A stretch of 64,000 nt of DNA from Acidimicrobiia bacterium (GTDB lineage Bacteria; Actinomycetota; Acidimicrobiia; Acidimicrobiales; Poriferisodalaceae). The DNA lies in the NCBI GenBank assembly GCA_022820505.1, contig JAJEFK010000044.1, positions 94,917-158,916 of the forward strand. The letters are read 5' to 3'. The notes under the pieces are model-generated. The model saw only the letters and a program-made list of their open reading frames with translations, had not been told where the DNA came from and did not search any database. The translations under genes and the position numbers were made by a program. Positions 1-8,757 of the stretch are shown here, one piece after another; position 1 is the first letter of the stretch, and every line of letters begins with the position of its first letter.

Positions 1-1
1 C

Positions 2-1099
2 ACCGTCGAGGAGTCGCAGACGTTCGGCCTCGAGATGGACCTGGTCGAGGGCATGCGCTTCGACAAGGGCTACATCTCGCCCTACTTCGTCACCGATCCC
101 GACTCGCAGGAAGCCGTGCTCGACGACGCGTACCTGCTGTTCATGCAGGGCAAGATCTCCGCGGTCCGCGACGTGCTGCCGGTGCTCGAGAAGGTCACCC
201 AGGCGGGCAAGCCGCTCGTGATCATCGCCGAGGACGTCGAGGGCGAGGCCCTCGCCACGCTCGTGGTCAACAAGATCCGCGGCACGATCCGCTCCGCGGC
301 CGTGAAGGCCCCCGGCTTCGGCGACCGCCGCAAGGCGATGCTGGCCGACATGGCCATCCTGACCGGCGGCCAGGTCATCAGCGAGGACGTCGGCCTCAAG
401 CTGGAGAACACCACGCTCGACCTGCTGGGCACGGCCCGGCGCGTGGTCGTCACCAAGGACGAGACGACCATCATCGAGGGCTCCGGCGACGAAGCCGAGG
501 TGCGCGGCCGGATCGAGCAGATCAAGAACGAGATCGACAACACCGACTCCGACTACGACCGCGAGAAGCTGCAGGAGCGGCTGGCGAAGCTGTCCGGCGG
601 CGTGGCGGTGCTGCGTGTGGGCGCGGCCACCGAGGTCGAGCTGAAGGAGAAGAAGCACCGCATCGAGGACGCGGTCAGCACCACCAAGGCGGCCATCGAG
701 GCCGGCGTGGTGGCCGGCGGCGGCGTCACGCTGGTGCGTGCGGAAGAAGCGGTGCGTGCTGTTGCGGACGGCCTCGACGGCGACGAGTCCACCGGTGCGC
801 GGCTCGTGGAGCGCGCACTGGCAGGACCGCTGAAGCAGATCGCCGAGAACGCCGGCCTTGAGGGCGGCGTGGTGGTGAGCCGGGTGCGCGAGCTCGACGG
901 TGCCATGGGCCTCAACGCCGCCTCCGGCGAGTACGAGGACCTGGTCGCAGCGGGCGTGATCGACGCTGCCAAGGTGACGCTGTCGGCGCTGCAGAACGCC
1001 TCGTCGATCGCAGCGCTGTTCCTCACCACCGAGGCTGTGATCTGCGACGAGCCCGATGCGGGCGGCGGCGCTCCCGGCATGCCGGACATGGACTTCTAG
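2..1099 (+). CDS. groEL: Chaperonin GroEL (60 kDa), C-terminal part
   Basis: This is the last 365 residues of the Hsp60 chaperonin, a double-ring ATP-dependent cytosolic folding machine. The 5' end lies outside the window; reading frame 2 is open from the first base. The segment starts in the apical domain ([12 protein letters not shown]) and runs through the apical domain into the equatorial ATPase half (VVAGGGVTL, then a C-terminal block ending in PGMPDMDF). The tail lacks the long GGM repeat of E. coli GroEL and ends in a short PDMDF. No groES lies downstream. A GC-rich hairpin follows 49 bases after the stop. Identity is certain; the paralogue (GroEL1 or GroEL2) cannot be assigned, although the absence of a His-rich tail argues for the housekeeping type. 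Confidence 0.98.
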   Translation, partial: TVEESQTFGLEMDLVEGMRFDKGYISPYFVTDPDSQEAVLDDAYLLFMQGKISAVRDVLPVLEKVTQAGKPLVIIAEDVEGEALATLVVNKIRGTIRSAAVKAPGFGDRRKAMLADMAILTGGQVISEDVGLKLENTTLDLLGTARRVVVTKDETTIIEGSGDEAEVRGRIEQIKNEIDNTDSDYDREKLQERLAKLSGGVAVLRVGAATEVELKEKKHRIEDAVSTTKAAIEAGVVAGGGVTLVRAEEAVRAVADGLDGDESTGARLVERALAGPLKQIAENAGLEGGVVVSRVRELDGAMGLNAASGEYEDLVAAGVIDAAKVTLSALQNASSIAALFLTTEAVICDEPDAGGGAPGMPDMDF

Positions 1100-1147
1100 C
1101 GAGAGCCTCCCCAAACCCCCAAATAAGAACAGCCCAACCCAACGCAA

Positions 1148-1172
1148 CGGCCCGGGTCATGTGCCCGGGCCG
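1148..1172 (+). terminator. GC-rich hairpin after groEL
   Basis: A perfect 9-bp stem (CGGCCCGGG/CCCGGGCCG) closes a 7-base loop in the groEL-fdhD gap. There is no U-run, as is common for actinobacterial terminators. Its position after the groEL stop suggests transcription termination, but this is inference from structure. Confidence 0.55.
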
Positions 1173-1234
1173 CTGCGCGCCTGGGAGACACCGCCGCGGC
1201 GGAGCGCAGCGAAGGGCGCCGGTACCCTGACCGG

Positions 1235-2083
1235 ATGCGGCGGGGGCGCACGATGCGGGTGCTGGTGGACCGGCTGCGGCAGGGCACCTGGCGACGTTCG
1301 CCCGATGAGGTCGTGGTGGAGGAGCCGCTCGAGATCCGCCTCGACGGCCACATGGTGGCCACTACCATGCGCACGCCCGGCCACGACTACGAGCTGGCGG
1401 CGGGGTTCTGCGCAGGCGACGGGCTGCTCGGTGATGCGGCAGTGACGGGGGTGCGTTACTGCGGCGAGGGTCCTGCGGCCGAGTTCGAATACAACGTCGT
1501 CACCGTGGAGACCGGCGGCAGGGCGCCCGTGCCCACGCCCCGTCTCGGCAACGTCAGCGCCGCCTGCGGGATCTGCGGCAGCACCACCATCACCGACATG
1601 GCCGCCCGCCTGGGATCGCTGGTGGGCACCCGTCAATTCAGCGTCGACGCGGTGCGCGCTGCCTTGGCTGCAGTGCCCAATGCGCAAGAGATGTTCGGCC
1701 GCACCGGCGGGCTGCACGCCGCCGCGACCTTCGACGCCGAGGGTCGTATCGATGTGCTGCGCGAGGACATCGGGCGCCACAACGCCGTCGACAAGGTGAT
1801 CGGCCGGCGCTTGCTCGACGGGCGTGACGATGCCGGCGCGATGGCGCTGTTCGTGAGCGGTCGAGCCAGTTTCGAGATGGTGCAGAAGGCGTGGGCGGCC
1901 GGGATCGGCACGCTTGTCGCCGTCAGCGCTCCCAGCTCGCTGGCCATCGAATCGGCGCGGGCCGCAGCCATCACGCTCGCAGGCTTCGCACGCGGCGACG
2001 AGCTGAACGTGTACAGCGGCAGCCTGGCAGGGGTTCCCGAGCGTCTCGGCGACACCGCCGCACCTGCCGGGGCCCGTCCCTAG
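1235..2083 (+). CDS. fdhD: Formate dehydrogenase accessory sulfurtransferase FdhD
   Basis: FdhD moves sulfur from IscS to the molybdenum/bis-MGD cofactor so that formate dehydrogenase becomes active. The 282-residue protein has the family's conserved block EEPLEIRLDG (about residues 29-38), the DYELAAGF segment and the CGICG motif (Cys111 and Cys114), equivalent to the CxxC loop that carries the persulfide in E. coli FdhD. The conserved DIGRHNAVDK block follows near residue 175. ATG 1253 is an alternative start. No formate dehydrogenase subunit or molybdopterin gene is in the window, so its client must be elsewhere. It is followed 9 bases later by hemQ and may share its transcript. Confidence 0.95.
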   Translation: MRRGRTMRVLVDRLRQGTWRRSPDEVVVEEPLEIRLDGHMVATTMRTPGHDYELAAGFCAGDGLLGDAAVTGVRYCGEGPAAEFEYNVVTVETGGRAPVPTPRLGNVSAACGICGSTTITDMAARLGSLVGTRQFSVDAVRAALAAVPNAQEMFGRTGGLHAAATFDAEGRIDVLREDIGRHNAVDKVIGRRLLDGRDDAGAMALFVSGRASFEMVQKAWAAGIGTLVAVSAPSSLAIESARAAAITLAGFARGDELNVYSGSLAGVPERLGDTAAPAGARP

Positions 2084-2092
2084 GCTGCGCGG

Positions 2093-2794
2093 GTGTCGCA
2101 GATGCCGGAGGTGACCACGTCGGTCGGGTGGGGGGTGCTGCACCTGTTCTGCAAGCTGACCCCCGCTGCGGACCGCTCGGGTGTGCTGGCGGCCGTCGAG
2201 GCCACCGCCGACAGCGACCACCAGGTGCTGACCGTGGCCGTGCTGGGGCACAAGGCCGACGTCGGCTTCATGGCGCTGGGGCCCGATCTGTGGCGGCTGC
2301 GCAAGCTGCAGACGCTGGTGCAGCAGGCAGGCCTCGAGGTCGCCGACAGCTACGTCTCGATGACCGAGGTGAGCGAGTACGCGCCCGACCTGCCGCCGGA
2401 GATGAAGACGCCGCGGCTCTACCCGCAGCTGCCGCCCGAGGGCAAGCGGGCCTTCTGCTTCTATCCCATGTCGAAGCGCCGCGGTGCCGTGGCCGAAGGC
2501 AGCGGCAACTGGTTCACGCTGCCGTACGACACTCGCCGCGAGCTGATGTACGAACACGGCACGTCAGGCCGCAAGTTCCGAGGCCGCATCCTGCAGGTTG
2601 TCACGGGCTCCACTGGCGTCGACGACTTCGAATGGGGCGTGACGCTGTTCGGCGAGCACCTCGACGACCTCAAGGACGTCGTGTACACGATGCGCTTCGA
2701 CGAGGCGAGCGCCGTCTACGGCGAGTTCGGCACCTTCTACACGGGTCTGCTGGCCGACACCCCCACGGTTCTCGATCGCATCGGCCTGCGCTAG
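2093..2794 (+). CDS. hemQ: Coproheme decarboxylase HemQ (ChdC)
   Basis: HemQ performs the last step of the coproporphyrin-dependent heme pathway of Gram-positive bacteria: peroxide-dependent decarboxylation of coproheme to heme b. The 233-residue length and the actinobacterial HemQ motifs fit: FYPMSKRR near residue 122, then NWFTLPYDTRRELMYEHG, whose His is the expected proximal heme ligand, then a second ferredoxin-like half around DDFEWGVTLF. The start is GTG 2093, 9 bases after the fdhD stop; ATG 2102 is possible. Two other heme genes, hemE and hemY, lie about 13 kb away, so the pathway is scattered here. A tandem repeat overlaps the stop codon. Confidence 0.95.
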   Translation: MSQMPEVTTSVGWGVLHLFCKLTPAADRSGVLAAVEATADSDHQVLTVAVLGHKADVGFMALGPDLWRLRKLQTLVQQAGLEVADSYVSMTEVSEYAPDLPPEMKTPRLYPQLPPEGKRAFCFYPMSKRRGAVAEGSGNWFTLPYDTRRELMYEHGTSGRKFRGRILQVVTGSTGVDDFEWGVTLFGEHLDDLKDVVYTMRFDEASAVYGEFGTFYTGLLADTPTVLDRIGLR

Positions 2795-2860
2795 CGGGCG
2801 CGGTGCGACGGCTGCGCTAGCGGGCGCGGTGCAACGGCTGCGGTAGCGGGCGCAGGCAAC
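2790..2860 (+). repeat. 26-bp tandem repeat at the 3' end of hemQ
   Basis: There are two nearly identical 26-bp units (2790-2815 and 2816-2841) and a partial third (2842-2860). Each begins GCTAGCGGGCGC or a close variant. The hemQ stop codon (2792-2794) lies inside unit 1, so the array looks like repeated duplication of the gene's 3' edge. No function is evident. The rest of the gap to 2966 shows nothing else. Confidence 0.8.
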
Positions 2861-2966
2861 TCGGCCTGTAATCCAGCGGCTCAGCCTCTTAGTCTGTTCG
2901 CAGGCCGGTACGTCACAGCGACGTTCCGGCACTGAACCACCTGCGATACCGCCAATCGAGGTTGCG

Positions 2967-4820
2967 ATGTCTGAGTACTCCGCCCCCGTCGACGACATGC
3001 TGTTCGTGCTCGAACACGTGGCGGATCTGGAGGATCTGGCCGGGCACGAGCGGTTCGCGCACGCCGACCTGGAGACTGCGAGTGCGCTCCTCGACGAAGC
3101 CGGCCGCTTCATGTCGGCCGAGGTTGCCCCGCTGAATGTGCCCGGCGACCAGCAGGGGCTCGACTTCGACGACGGCGTCATCACCCATCCCGACGGCTTC
3201 GCCGATGCCTACCGCAAGTTCGTCGACGCCGGCTGGAACGGCATGGCCTTCGACGACGACTTCGGCGGAGGCGGGATGCCGTGGTGCGTCGGCCTCGCCG
3301 TCCAGGAGATGCTGACGTCGGCCAGCATGGCGTTCAGCCTGTGCCCGCTGCTGACCCAGGGCGCGATCGACGCCCTCACCCACCACGCCGACGAGACGCT
3401 GCAGCAGACGTTCCTGCCCAAGATGATCAGCGGCGAGTGGTCGGGCACGATGAACCTGACCGAGCCGCACGCCGGCTCGGACGTGGGCGCCCTCACCAGC
3501 CGTGCGATCCCGCAGGACGACGGCAGCTACCTCATCACCGGCACGAAGATCTTCATCACCTACGGCGAGCACGAGCTCGCCGACAACATCGTCCACCTGG
3601 TGCTGGCGCGCACGCCCGACTCGCCCCCGGGCACCCGCGGCATCAGCCTGTTCCTGGTGCCCAAGTTCCTGGTGAATCCCGACGGCTCGCTGGGGCCCCG
3701 CAACGACCTGCGCGCCGTGTCCACCGAGCACAAGATCGGCATCCACGCCAGCCCCACCTGCGTGATGTCCTACGGCGACGAGGGCGGCGCGGTCGGCTAT
3801 CTCGTGGGCCCCGAGCACGGCGGCATGCGTGCCATGTTCACCATGATGAACAACGCCCGGCTGTCGGTGGGCCTGCAGGGGCTGTCGCTCACCGAGCGGG
3901 CGTACCAGCAGGCGCGGGAGTACGCGCTGACCCGCAAGCAGGGGCGGGCGATCGGCGCCGAGCTGCCGCCGGGCGAGTCGTCGCCGATCGTGGATCACGC
4001 CGACGTGCGGCGGATGCTGCTGACGATGCGGGCCAACGCCGAGGCCATGCGCTGCGTGATGTACCTGAATGCGGCGGCGATCGACCGCTCGATCGTGGCG
4101 ACCGATCCCGACGAGCGGCAGCGGGCCGACGAGCTCACCGCGATCCTGACGCCGATCAGCAAGGGCTGGGGCACCGACCTGGGCGTCGAGATGACCTCGC
4201 TCGGCGTGCAGGTGCACGGCGGCATGGGCTACGTGGAGGAAACCGGTGCCGCGCAGCACTGGCGCGACAGCCGGATCGCGCCGATCTACGAGGGCACCAA
4301 TGGCATCCAGGCAGCGGACCTGGCCTTCCGCAAGCTGCCGCTCGGCGGCGGCGAGGCCATGGCACGGCTCATCGGCGAGATGGGCGCAACTGCAGGCAGC
4401 CTGGCCGCCAGCGACGATGCGGATCTGGCTGCGATCGGCACTGCGCTGGGCGATGGCGTTGCAGCGATGGGCGACGCGGCGATGTGGCTGGGCGGTCAGC
4501 TCTCGACGGCACCGAATGACGTGGCTGCTGGTTCGTCGCCGTTCATGCGGCTCGCCGGCGTTGTGGTCGGCGGCTGGCTGCTGGGCCGCAGCGCGGAGGC
4601 GGCTGCCGGGCTCCTGGCAGAGCAAGGCCTGAGCGTTGCGAAAGCCCGCGACGGGGGCGCAGCGACGGCCGACGGCGCTGCGTCGCCCGAGTTCCTGGCC
4701 GACAAGGTCACCACCGCTCGCTTTTATGCCGACCAGATCCTGCCGTCGGCTCGCGGGCTGGTGCCCGCGGTCACCGGCGGCGCCGAGCTGTTCTACGCCA
4801 TCCCGGCCGACCGGCTTTGA
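2967..4820 (+). CDS. Long-form acyl-CoA dehydrogenase (DmdC/FadE-like)
   Basis: This is an FAD-dependent alpha,beta-dehydrogenase of an acyl-CoA thioester. At 617 residues it belongs to the long form with an extra N-terminal helical segment and an extra C-terminal domain, the architecture of 3-methylmercaptopropionyl-CoA dehydrogenase (DmdC). Visible motifs are MNLTEPHAGSDVGAL in the middle domain, the flavin-domain block VHGGMGYVEETGAAQHWRD, and EGTNGIQAADL, whose Glu is the usual catalytic base region of the family. A DMSP-specific role is not proven, because DmdB and DmdD partners are absent; a general fatty-acid substrate is as likely. It is followed 19 bases later by larE. Confidence 0.93.
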   Translation: MSEYSAPVDDMLFVLEHVADLEDLAGHERFAHADLETASALLDEAGRFMSAEVAPLNVPGDQQGLDFDDGVITHPDGFADAYRKFVDAGWNGMAFDDDFGGGGMPWCVGLAVQEMLTSASMAFSLCPLLTQGAIDALTHHADETLQQTFLPKMISGEWSGTMNLTEPHAGSDVGALTSRAIPQDDGSYLITGTKIFITYGEHELADNIVHLVLARTPDSPPGTRGISLFLVPKFLVNPDGSLGPRNDLRAVSTEHKIGIHASPTCVMSYGDEGGAVGYLVGPEHGGMRAMFTMMNNARLSVGLQGLSLTERAYQQAREYALTRKQGRAIGAELPPGESSPIVDHADVRRMLLTMRANAEAMRCVMYLNAAAIDRSIVATDPDERQRADELTAILTPISKGWGTDLGVEMTSLGVQVHGGMGYVEETGAAQHWRDSRIAPIYEGTNGIQAADLAFRKLPLGGGEAMARLIGEMGATAGSLAASDDADLAAIGTALGDGVAAMGDAAMWLGGQLSTAPNDVAAGSSPFMRLAGVVVGGWLLGRSAEAAAGLLAEQGLSVAKARDGGAATADGAASPEFLADKVTTARFYADQILPSARGLVPAVTGGAELFYAIPADRL

Positions 4821-4839
4821 ATCGCCCGGCGCCGCACTG

Positions 4840-5730
4840 ATGACGTTGGGCGAGGGCAAGAACGGGAGCGGCGAGATGCCCGGCGCTGAGCCCGCCCACG
4901 AGTCGATCAAGCGGCTCAGCGGTTTCTTCGAACAGTCGGGGCCGGTGGTGGTGGCATTCAGCGGCGGTGTCGATTCGTCGCTGGTGGCCTGGGCGGCCAA
5001 CGACGTGCTCGGCGACGATGCGCTCTGCGTGACGGCCATCTCGCCGAGCCTCGCGACCGACGAGGCCGCCGACTGCGCGGCCCTGGCGGCCGAGTGGGGA
5101 CTCTCGTGGCAGACCGTCGAGACCGACGAGATGACACGCGCCGCGTACCGAGTCAACGATGCAGACCGCTGTTTCCACTGCAAATCGGCCCTCATGGACC
5201 AGCTCGAGCCCTTGGCGGCGGTGCGGGGCGCGACGGTGGTGCTGGGCGTGAACTTGGACGACCTCGGCGATCACCGGCCCGGTCAGCACGCTGCACGCGA
5301 CCGGGGCGCCCGCTTCCCGCTGGTGGAGGCGGGCTTCACCAAGGCCGATGTCCGGCGGCTCAGCGCTGAGCTCGGCCTGCGCACGTGGGACAAGCCGGCA
5401 GCCGCGTGCCTGGCCTCGCGGGTGCCCTATGGCACGCAGGTGACGGTGCCGTTGCTGGCACGGCTGGATCGGGCCGAAGCGGCACTGCGCCGGCTCGGAT
5501 TCGGCCAGCTACGGGTACGCGACTACGGCGACACAGCGCGCATTGAGCTGCCGCTCGACGACCTGGCCGAAGCGATCCAGCGGCGAGAAGCGATCGTGGA
5601 GGCGATCAGCGGTGTCGGCTACCGATACGTCACGCTCGATCTAGAAGGCTTCCGCTCGGGCAATCTCAACGGCGCCCTCGCCGACGGCAACTGCGTTGTG
5701 CCCGCCAACGCCCAAGAGGCCAACCGATGA
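4840..5730 (+). CDS. larE: ATP-dependent sacrificial sulfur transferase LarE
   Basis: LarE adenylates pyridinium-3,5-biscarboxylate mononucleotide and donates sulfur, in building the nickel-pincer cofactor of lactate racemase-type enzymes. The 296-residue protein has the PP-loop SGGVDSS at residues 41-47, a Cys-rich loop RCFHCK (Cys111, Cys114) and the block WDKPAAACLASRVPYG. Cys190 in that block aligns, from memory, with the sacrificial cysteine of lactobacillus LarE. The start is ATG 4840 or ATG 4876; the open frame extends further upstream into the dehydrogenase gene and is discounted. LarB, LarC and LarA are not in the window. Confidence 0.93.
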   Translation: MTLGEGKNGSGEMPGAEPAHESIKRLSGFFEQSGPVVVAFSGGVDSSLVAWAANDVLGDDALCVTAISPSLATDEAADCAALAAEWGLSWQTVETDEMTRAAYRVNDADRCFHCKSALMDQLEPLAAVRGATVVLGVNLDDLGDHRPGQHAARDRGARFPLVEAGFTKADVRRLSAELGLRTWDKPAAACLASRVPYGTQVTVPLLARLDRAEAALRRLGFGQLRVRDYGDTARIELPLDDLAEAIQRREAIVEAISGVGYRYVTLDLEGFRSGNLNGALADGNCVVPANAQEANR

Positions 5731-5755
5731 GCGCCGGCCTCTCCGGGACCGATCG

Positions 5756-6319
5756 ATGATTGCGACCGACGCCGACGCACCGCCGTCGCCCGTCGCTCCG
5801 GTGCCTGGTTCGGCGGACGAAACCAGCAGGCGGTGCGGTGAAGGGGCTGCAGCGCCGGTGCCGGCATCGGTGGAGGAGGCCGCGACGCTGCTTGCGGATG
5901 GGGCGATCGCTGCGCTGCCCGGGTGGGTGGCGCGATGCGTGGCTTGGGCGTGCGAGCGTGCGGGCGTGACTGCGCAGGAACTCAGCGTGCCGGTGCGCGC
6001 AGCGGGGCTGCAGTGCGTCGCTGAGATCGGCCCGCCGCTACGCGAGCTGCTTGAGACCGATGTCGACGAGCAGCAGACCACGCCCCTGAGTGTGCTGCGC
6101 AGCGCCGTGCGATTCCCGACCGAGGTGCTGGCCGACGGCGGCGTGCCGGCACCCGAGCGTGACGATTTCGATGCTTCCCGTTTCCCCAACGATCCCTACG
6201 GGCTGACCCCGGCTTCGTTCGCCGACATCGACCCCGACCTCGGCCCGATCGGCATCGCCTGGGGCGCCGCGAAGGCGTTCGAAGTGCTGCAGCGCCGACG
6301 CACAGAGGGGCAGCGATGA
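5756..6319 (+). CDS. Conserved hypothetical protein upstream of glnD
   Basis: This is a 187-residue soluble protein starting at ATG 5756. The N-terminal ~40 residues are Ala/Pro-rich and look disordered. The rest has a helical part (WVARCVAWACERAG) and a conserved-looking C-terminus (RFPNDPYGLTPASFADIDPDL, then GIAWGAAKAFEVLQRRR). I do not recognise a named domain. The stop overlaps the glnD start (ATGA at 6316-6319), so the two genes are translationally coupled and probably co-function or share regulation. No signal peptide or membrane helix is seen. Confidence 0.8.
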   Translation: MIATDADAPPSPVAPVPGSADETSRRCGEGAAAPVPASVEEAATLLADGAIAALPGWVARCVAWACERAGVTAQELSVPVRAAGLQCVAEIGPPLRELLETDVDEQQTTPLSVLRSAVRFPTEVLADGGVPAPERDDFDASRFPNDPYGLTPASFADIDPDLGPIGIAWGAAKAFEVLQRRRTEGQR

Positions 6320-8661
6320 CGTCGTTCGGCGAGCGGCGGGCTGCCCTGATCCGGACCGCTGATGCAGCCGAGCTGCCGGCGGCGCTGTCTGCGCTGACCG
6401 ACTCGTGGCTGGCCGAGCGCTTCGAGACCGAAGCTGCCGAGTGCGGGCTTTCGAGTGCGCCGGGGGACAGCGCGAACGGGGCCGGCACGGGCGTGGCGCT
6501 CGTGGCCGTCGGCGGCTACGGCCGCGGCGAGCTGTGCCCCGGCAGCGACATCGACCTGCTCCTGCTGCACGACGGCCGTGAGTCGCTGCTGGAGCGCCGC
6601 GGCGCACTCGGGGACAGCTCGCATGGCGGCAACCTGGCCGACCGCCTGTGGTACCCGATCTGGGACGAGAAGCTGAAGCTGGGCCACGCAGTGCGCTCGC
6701 TGTCCGACACGCTCGAATTGGCAGCCTCGGACATCGACACGGCAACGGCGCTGGCAGATGCCCGCCACCTCGCCGGCGACGGCAGCCTCACCGCACGGCT
6801 TATCGAAGGAGTGACGGCCGACTGGCACGACAATGCACCGGGGCGGCTCGACGAGCTGCAGCGCGCCGTGAGCCGTCGGCACAATCAGAGCGGCGAGGTG
6901 GCATTCCTGCTGGAGCCCGATCTGAAGACCGGCCGTGGCGGGCTGCGTGATGCGCACGCGATCCGCTGGGCGCGGCTGGCGGGTGCCCAGCTTCCCGCCG
7001 CAGACACCGAACGCCTCGCCGAGGCCTACCAGACGCTGCTGCGGGCACGCGTGGAGCTGCATCGCACCACCGGCCTGCGCAGCGACGTGCTGTCGGCCGA
7101 CGACCAGGACGCCGTGGCCGAGCGATCAGGCGCCATCGACGCCGACGCGTTCGTGGCCGAGATTGCGCAGGCCGGGCGCGTCATCGCTTTCCTGTCGGAC
7201 CAGCTGTGGTCGAGCGTCGCCCGCCAGCACGCCGAGCTCGCTGCCCCCGAAGTCGACATCGCCGGGCTGTCGGTGCGCGACGGCGAGCTGGCGATCGACG
7301 GCGACCCCGCAACCGACGTCGTGCTGGTGCTGCATGCAGCGGTGCAGTCGGCCCGCAGCGGCGTGCCGATCAGCCGAGCCAGCCTCGACAAGCTGGCCGA
7401 GCGCCAGGCGCAGTTCCCCGACCCGTGGCCTCACGGCGCACGGGCGCTCTTCGTGGAACTGCTGAGCTGCGGGCACAAGGCCATCGACGTCATCGAGACG
7501 CTCGATTACTTCGACGTGTGGACGCGGGTGCTGCCCGAGTGGGCGCCCAACCGCAATCGCCCCCAGCGCTCCCGCTACCACCGCTTCACGGTCGACCGGC
7601 ACCTGCTCGAAGCCGTCGCCGAGGCGGCCCGCTTCACCCACCGGGTGGCCCGCCCCGACCTGCTCGTGATGGGCGCGCTGCTGCATGACATCGGCAAGGG
7701 CTACCCGGGCGATCACACGCAGGCCGGCATGCGACTGGCCGGTCCCATCGCCCGGCGCTGCGGCTGGAGTTCCGACGATGCCGACACGCTGGTGCGCCTC
7801 GTGCAGCACCACCTGCTGCTGACCGATGTGGCGACCCGCCGCGACCTCGACGACCCGCTGACCGTGGCCACCGTTGCGCGGGCCGCCGAGACTCCCGAGT
7901 TCCTGGAACTGCTGGCCGTGATGACCGAAGCCGACTGCCTGGCGACCGGTCCCATGGCGTGGGGCGAGTGGACGTCGAACCTGGTGACCGCCTTGGTCGA
8001 GATGACCACCGAGCACATGAGCGGCGCGGATCAGGCATCGCCGGGCCACCGCCGCCTGCTCACCGAAGAGGTCGTGGAGCTGATGGCGGCGGGCGAGACG
8101 GCGCTGCGAGTGGACGACGACGTGCTGACCGTGGTGGCGCCCGACGAGCGGGGCCTGTTCAGCCGAGCTGCGGGCGTGCTGGCGCTGCGGGGGCTCGACG
8201 TGCTGCAGGCCGACGCCTATTCGAGCCCGGCGGGCATGGCGGTGTCGTCGTTCCGCATCGTGCCGCCCGACACGCCAGTGGACTGGGACCGGGTCGTCTT
8301 CGATGTGCGTCGATCGCTGCGGGGGCACCTCGCGCTGGAGGCGCGTATTGCCGAGCGGGCGCGGGTGTACCGACGCCGCCGGGCGCTGTCGGCCACACGG
8401 GCCGCCACGAGGGTCACCTTCGATGCCGAGTCGGCCACCGGGGCCACGATCGTGGAGATCCGCACCGAGGACCACATCGGCGTGCTCTACAAGGTGACGA
8501 GGGTGCTGGCCGAGATGGGCCTCGACATCCGCTCAGCCAAGATCCAGACGCTGGCGAACGAGGTGGTCGATTCGTTCTACGTCGTCGGCCCCGACGGGCC
8601 CGTCATCGACGAGGCGCACCAACGAGAAGTAGAGCTGGCCCTGCGCCACGCCCTCGCCTAG
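6316..8661 (+). CDS. glnD: [Protein-PII] uridylyltransferase/uridylyl-removing enzyme GlnD
   Basis: GlnD is the bifunctional nitrogen sensor that uridylylates PII when glutamine is low and removes UMP when it is high. The domain order in 781 residues is canonical. The nucleotidyltransferase has GGYGRGELCPGSDID (Asp78 and Asp80 are metal ligands), followed by the linker domain. The HD hydrolase has ALLHDIGKGYPGDH (His457-Asp458). Two C-terminal ACT domains follow, at roughly 605-680 and 710-780. It is shorter than E. coli GlnD (890), as is usual in actinobacteria, where the homologue often adenylylates PII (GlnK-AMP). glnK and amtB are not adjacent. Confidence 0.96.
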   Translation: MTSFGERRAALIRTADAAELPAALSALTDSWLAERFETEAAECGLSSAPGDSANGAGTGVALVAVGGYGRGELCPGSDIDLLLLHDGRESLLERRGALGDSSHGGNLADRLWYPIWDEKLKLGHAVRSLSDTLELAASDIDTATALADARHLAGDGSLTARLIEGVTADWHDNAPGRLDELQRAVSRRHNQSGEVAFLLEPDLKTGRGGLRDAHAIRWARLAGAQLPAADTERLAEAYQTLLRARVELHRTTGLRSDVLSADDQDAVAERSGAIDADAFVAEIAQAGRVIAFLSDQLWSSVARQHAELAAPEVDIAGLSVRDGELAIDGDPATDVVLVLHAAVQSARSGVPISRASLDKLAERQAQFPDPWPHGARALFVELLSCGHKAIDVIETLDYFDVWTRVLPEWAPNRNRPQRSRYHRFTVDRHLLEAVAEAARFTHRVARPDLLVMGALLHDIGKGYPGDHTQAGMRLAGPIARRCGWSSDDADTLVRLVQHHLLLTDVATRRDLDDPLTVATVARAAETPEFLELLAVMTEADCLATGPMAWGEWTSNLVTALVEMTTEHMSGADQASPGHRRLLTEEVVELMAAGETALRVDDDVLTVVAPDERGLFSRAAGVLALRGLDVLQADAYSSPAGMAVSSFRIVPPDTPVDWDRVVFDVRRSLRGHLALEARIAERARVYRRRRALSATRAATRVTFDAESATGATIVEIRTEDHIGVLYKVTRVLAEMGLDIRSAKIQTLANEVVDSFYVVGPDGPVIDEAHQREVELALRHALA

Positions 8662-8669
8662 CCGCTGCC

Positions 8670-8757
8670 GATCAATCTGGTTCTTGCTGACGCAGCTGAT
8701 CAGTCTGGTTCTTGCTGACGCAAACTGATCAGTCTGGTTCCTGCTGGCGCAGGAACT
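8670..8757. repeat. Three tandem copies of the 3' end of the PAC2 gene
   Basis: Three degenerate units of 28, 29 and 31 bases (8670-8697, 8698-8726, 8727-8757) share GATCAGTCTGGTTCTTGCTG with small changes. The unit at 8727 is the real end of the minus-strand PAC2 gene (…RQQEPD stop). The other two are duplicated stop-proximal copies in other frames, filling the gap between the converging glnD and PAC2 genes. Confidence 0.85.
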
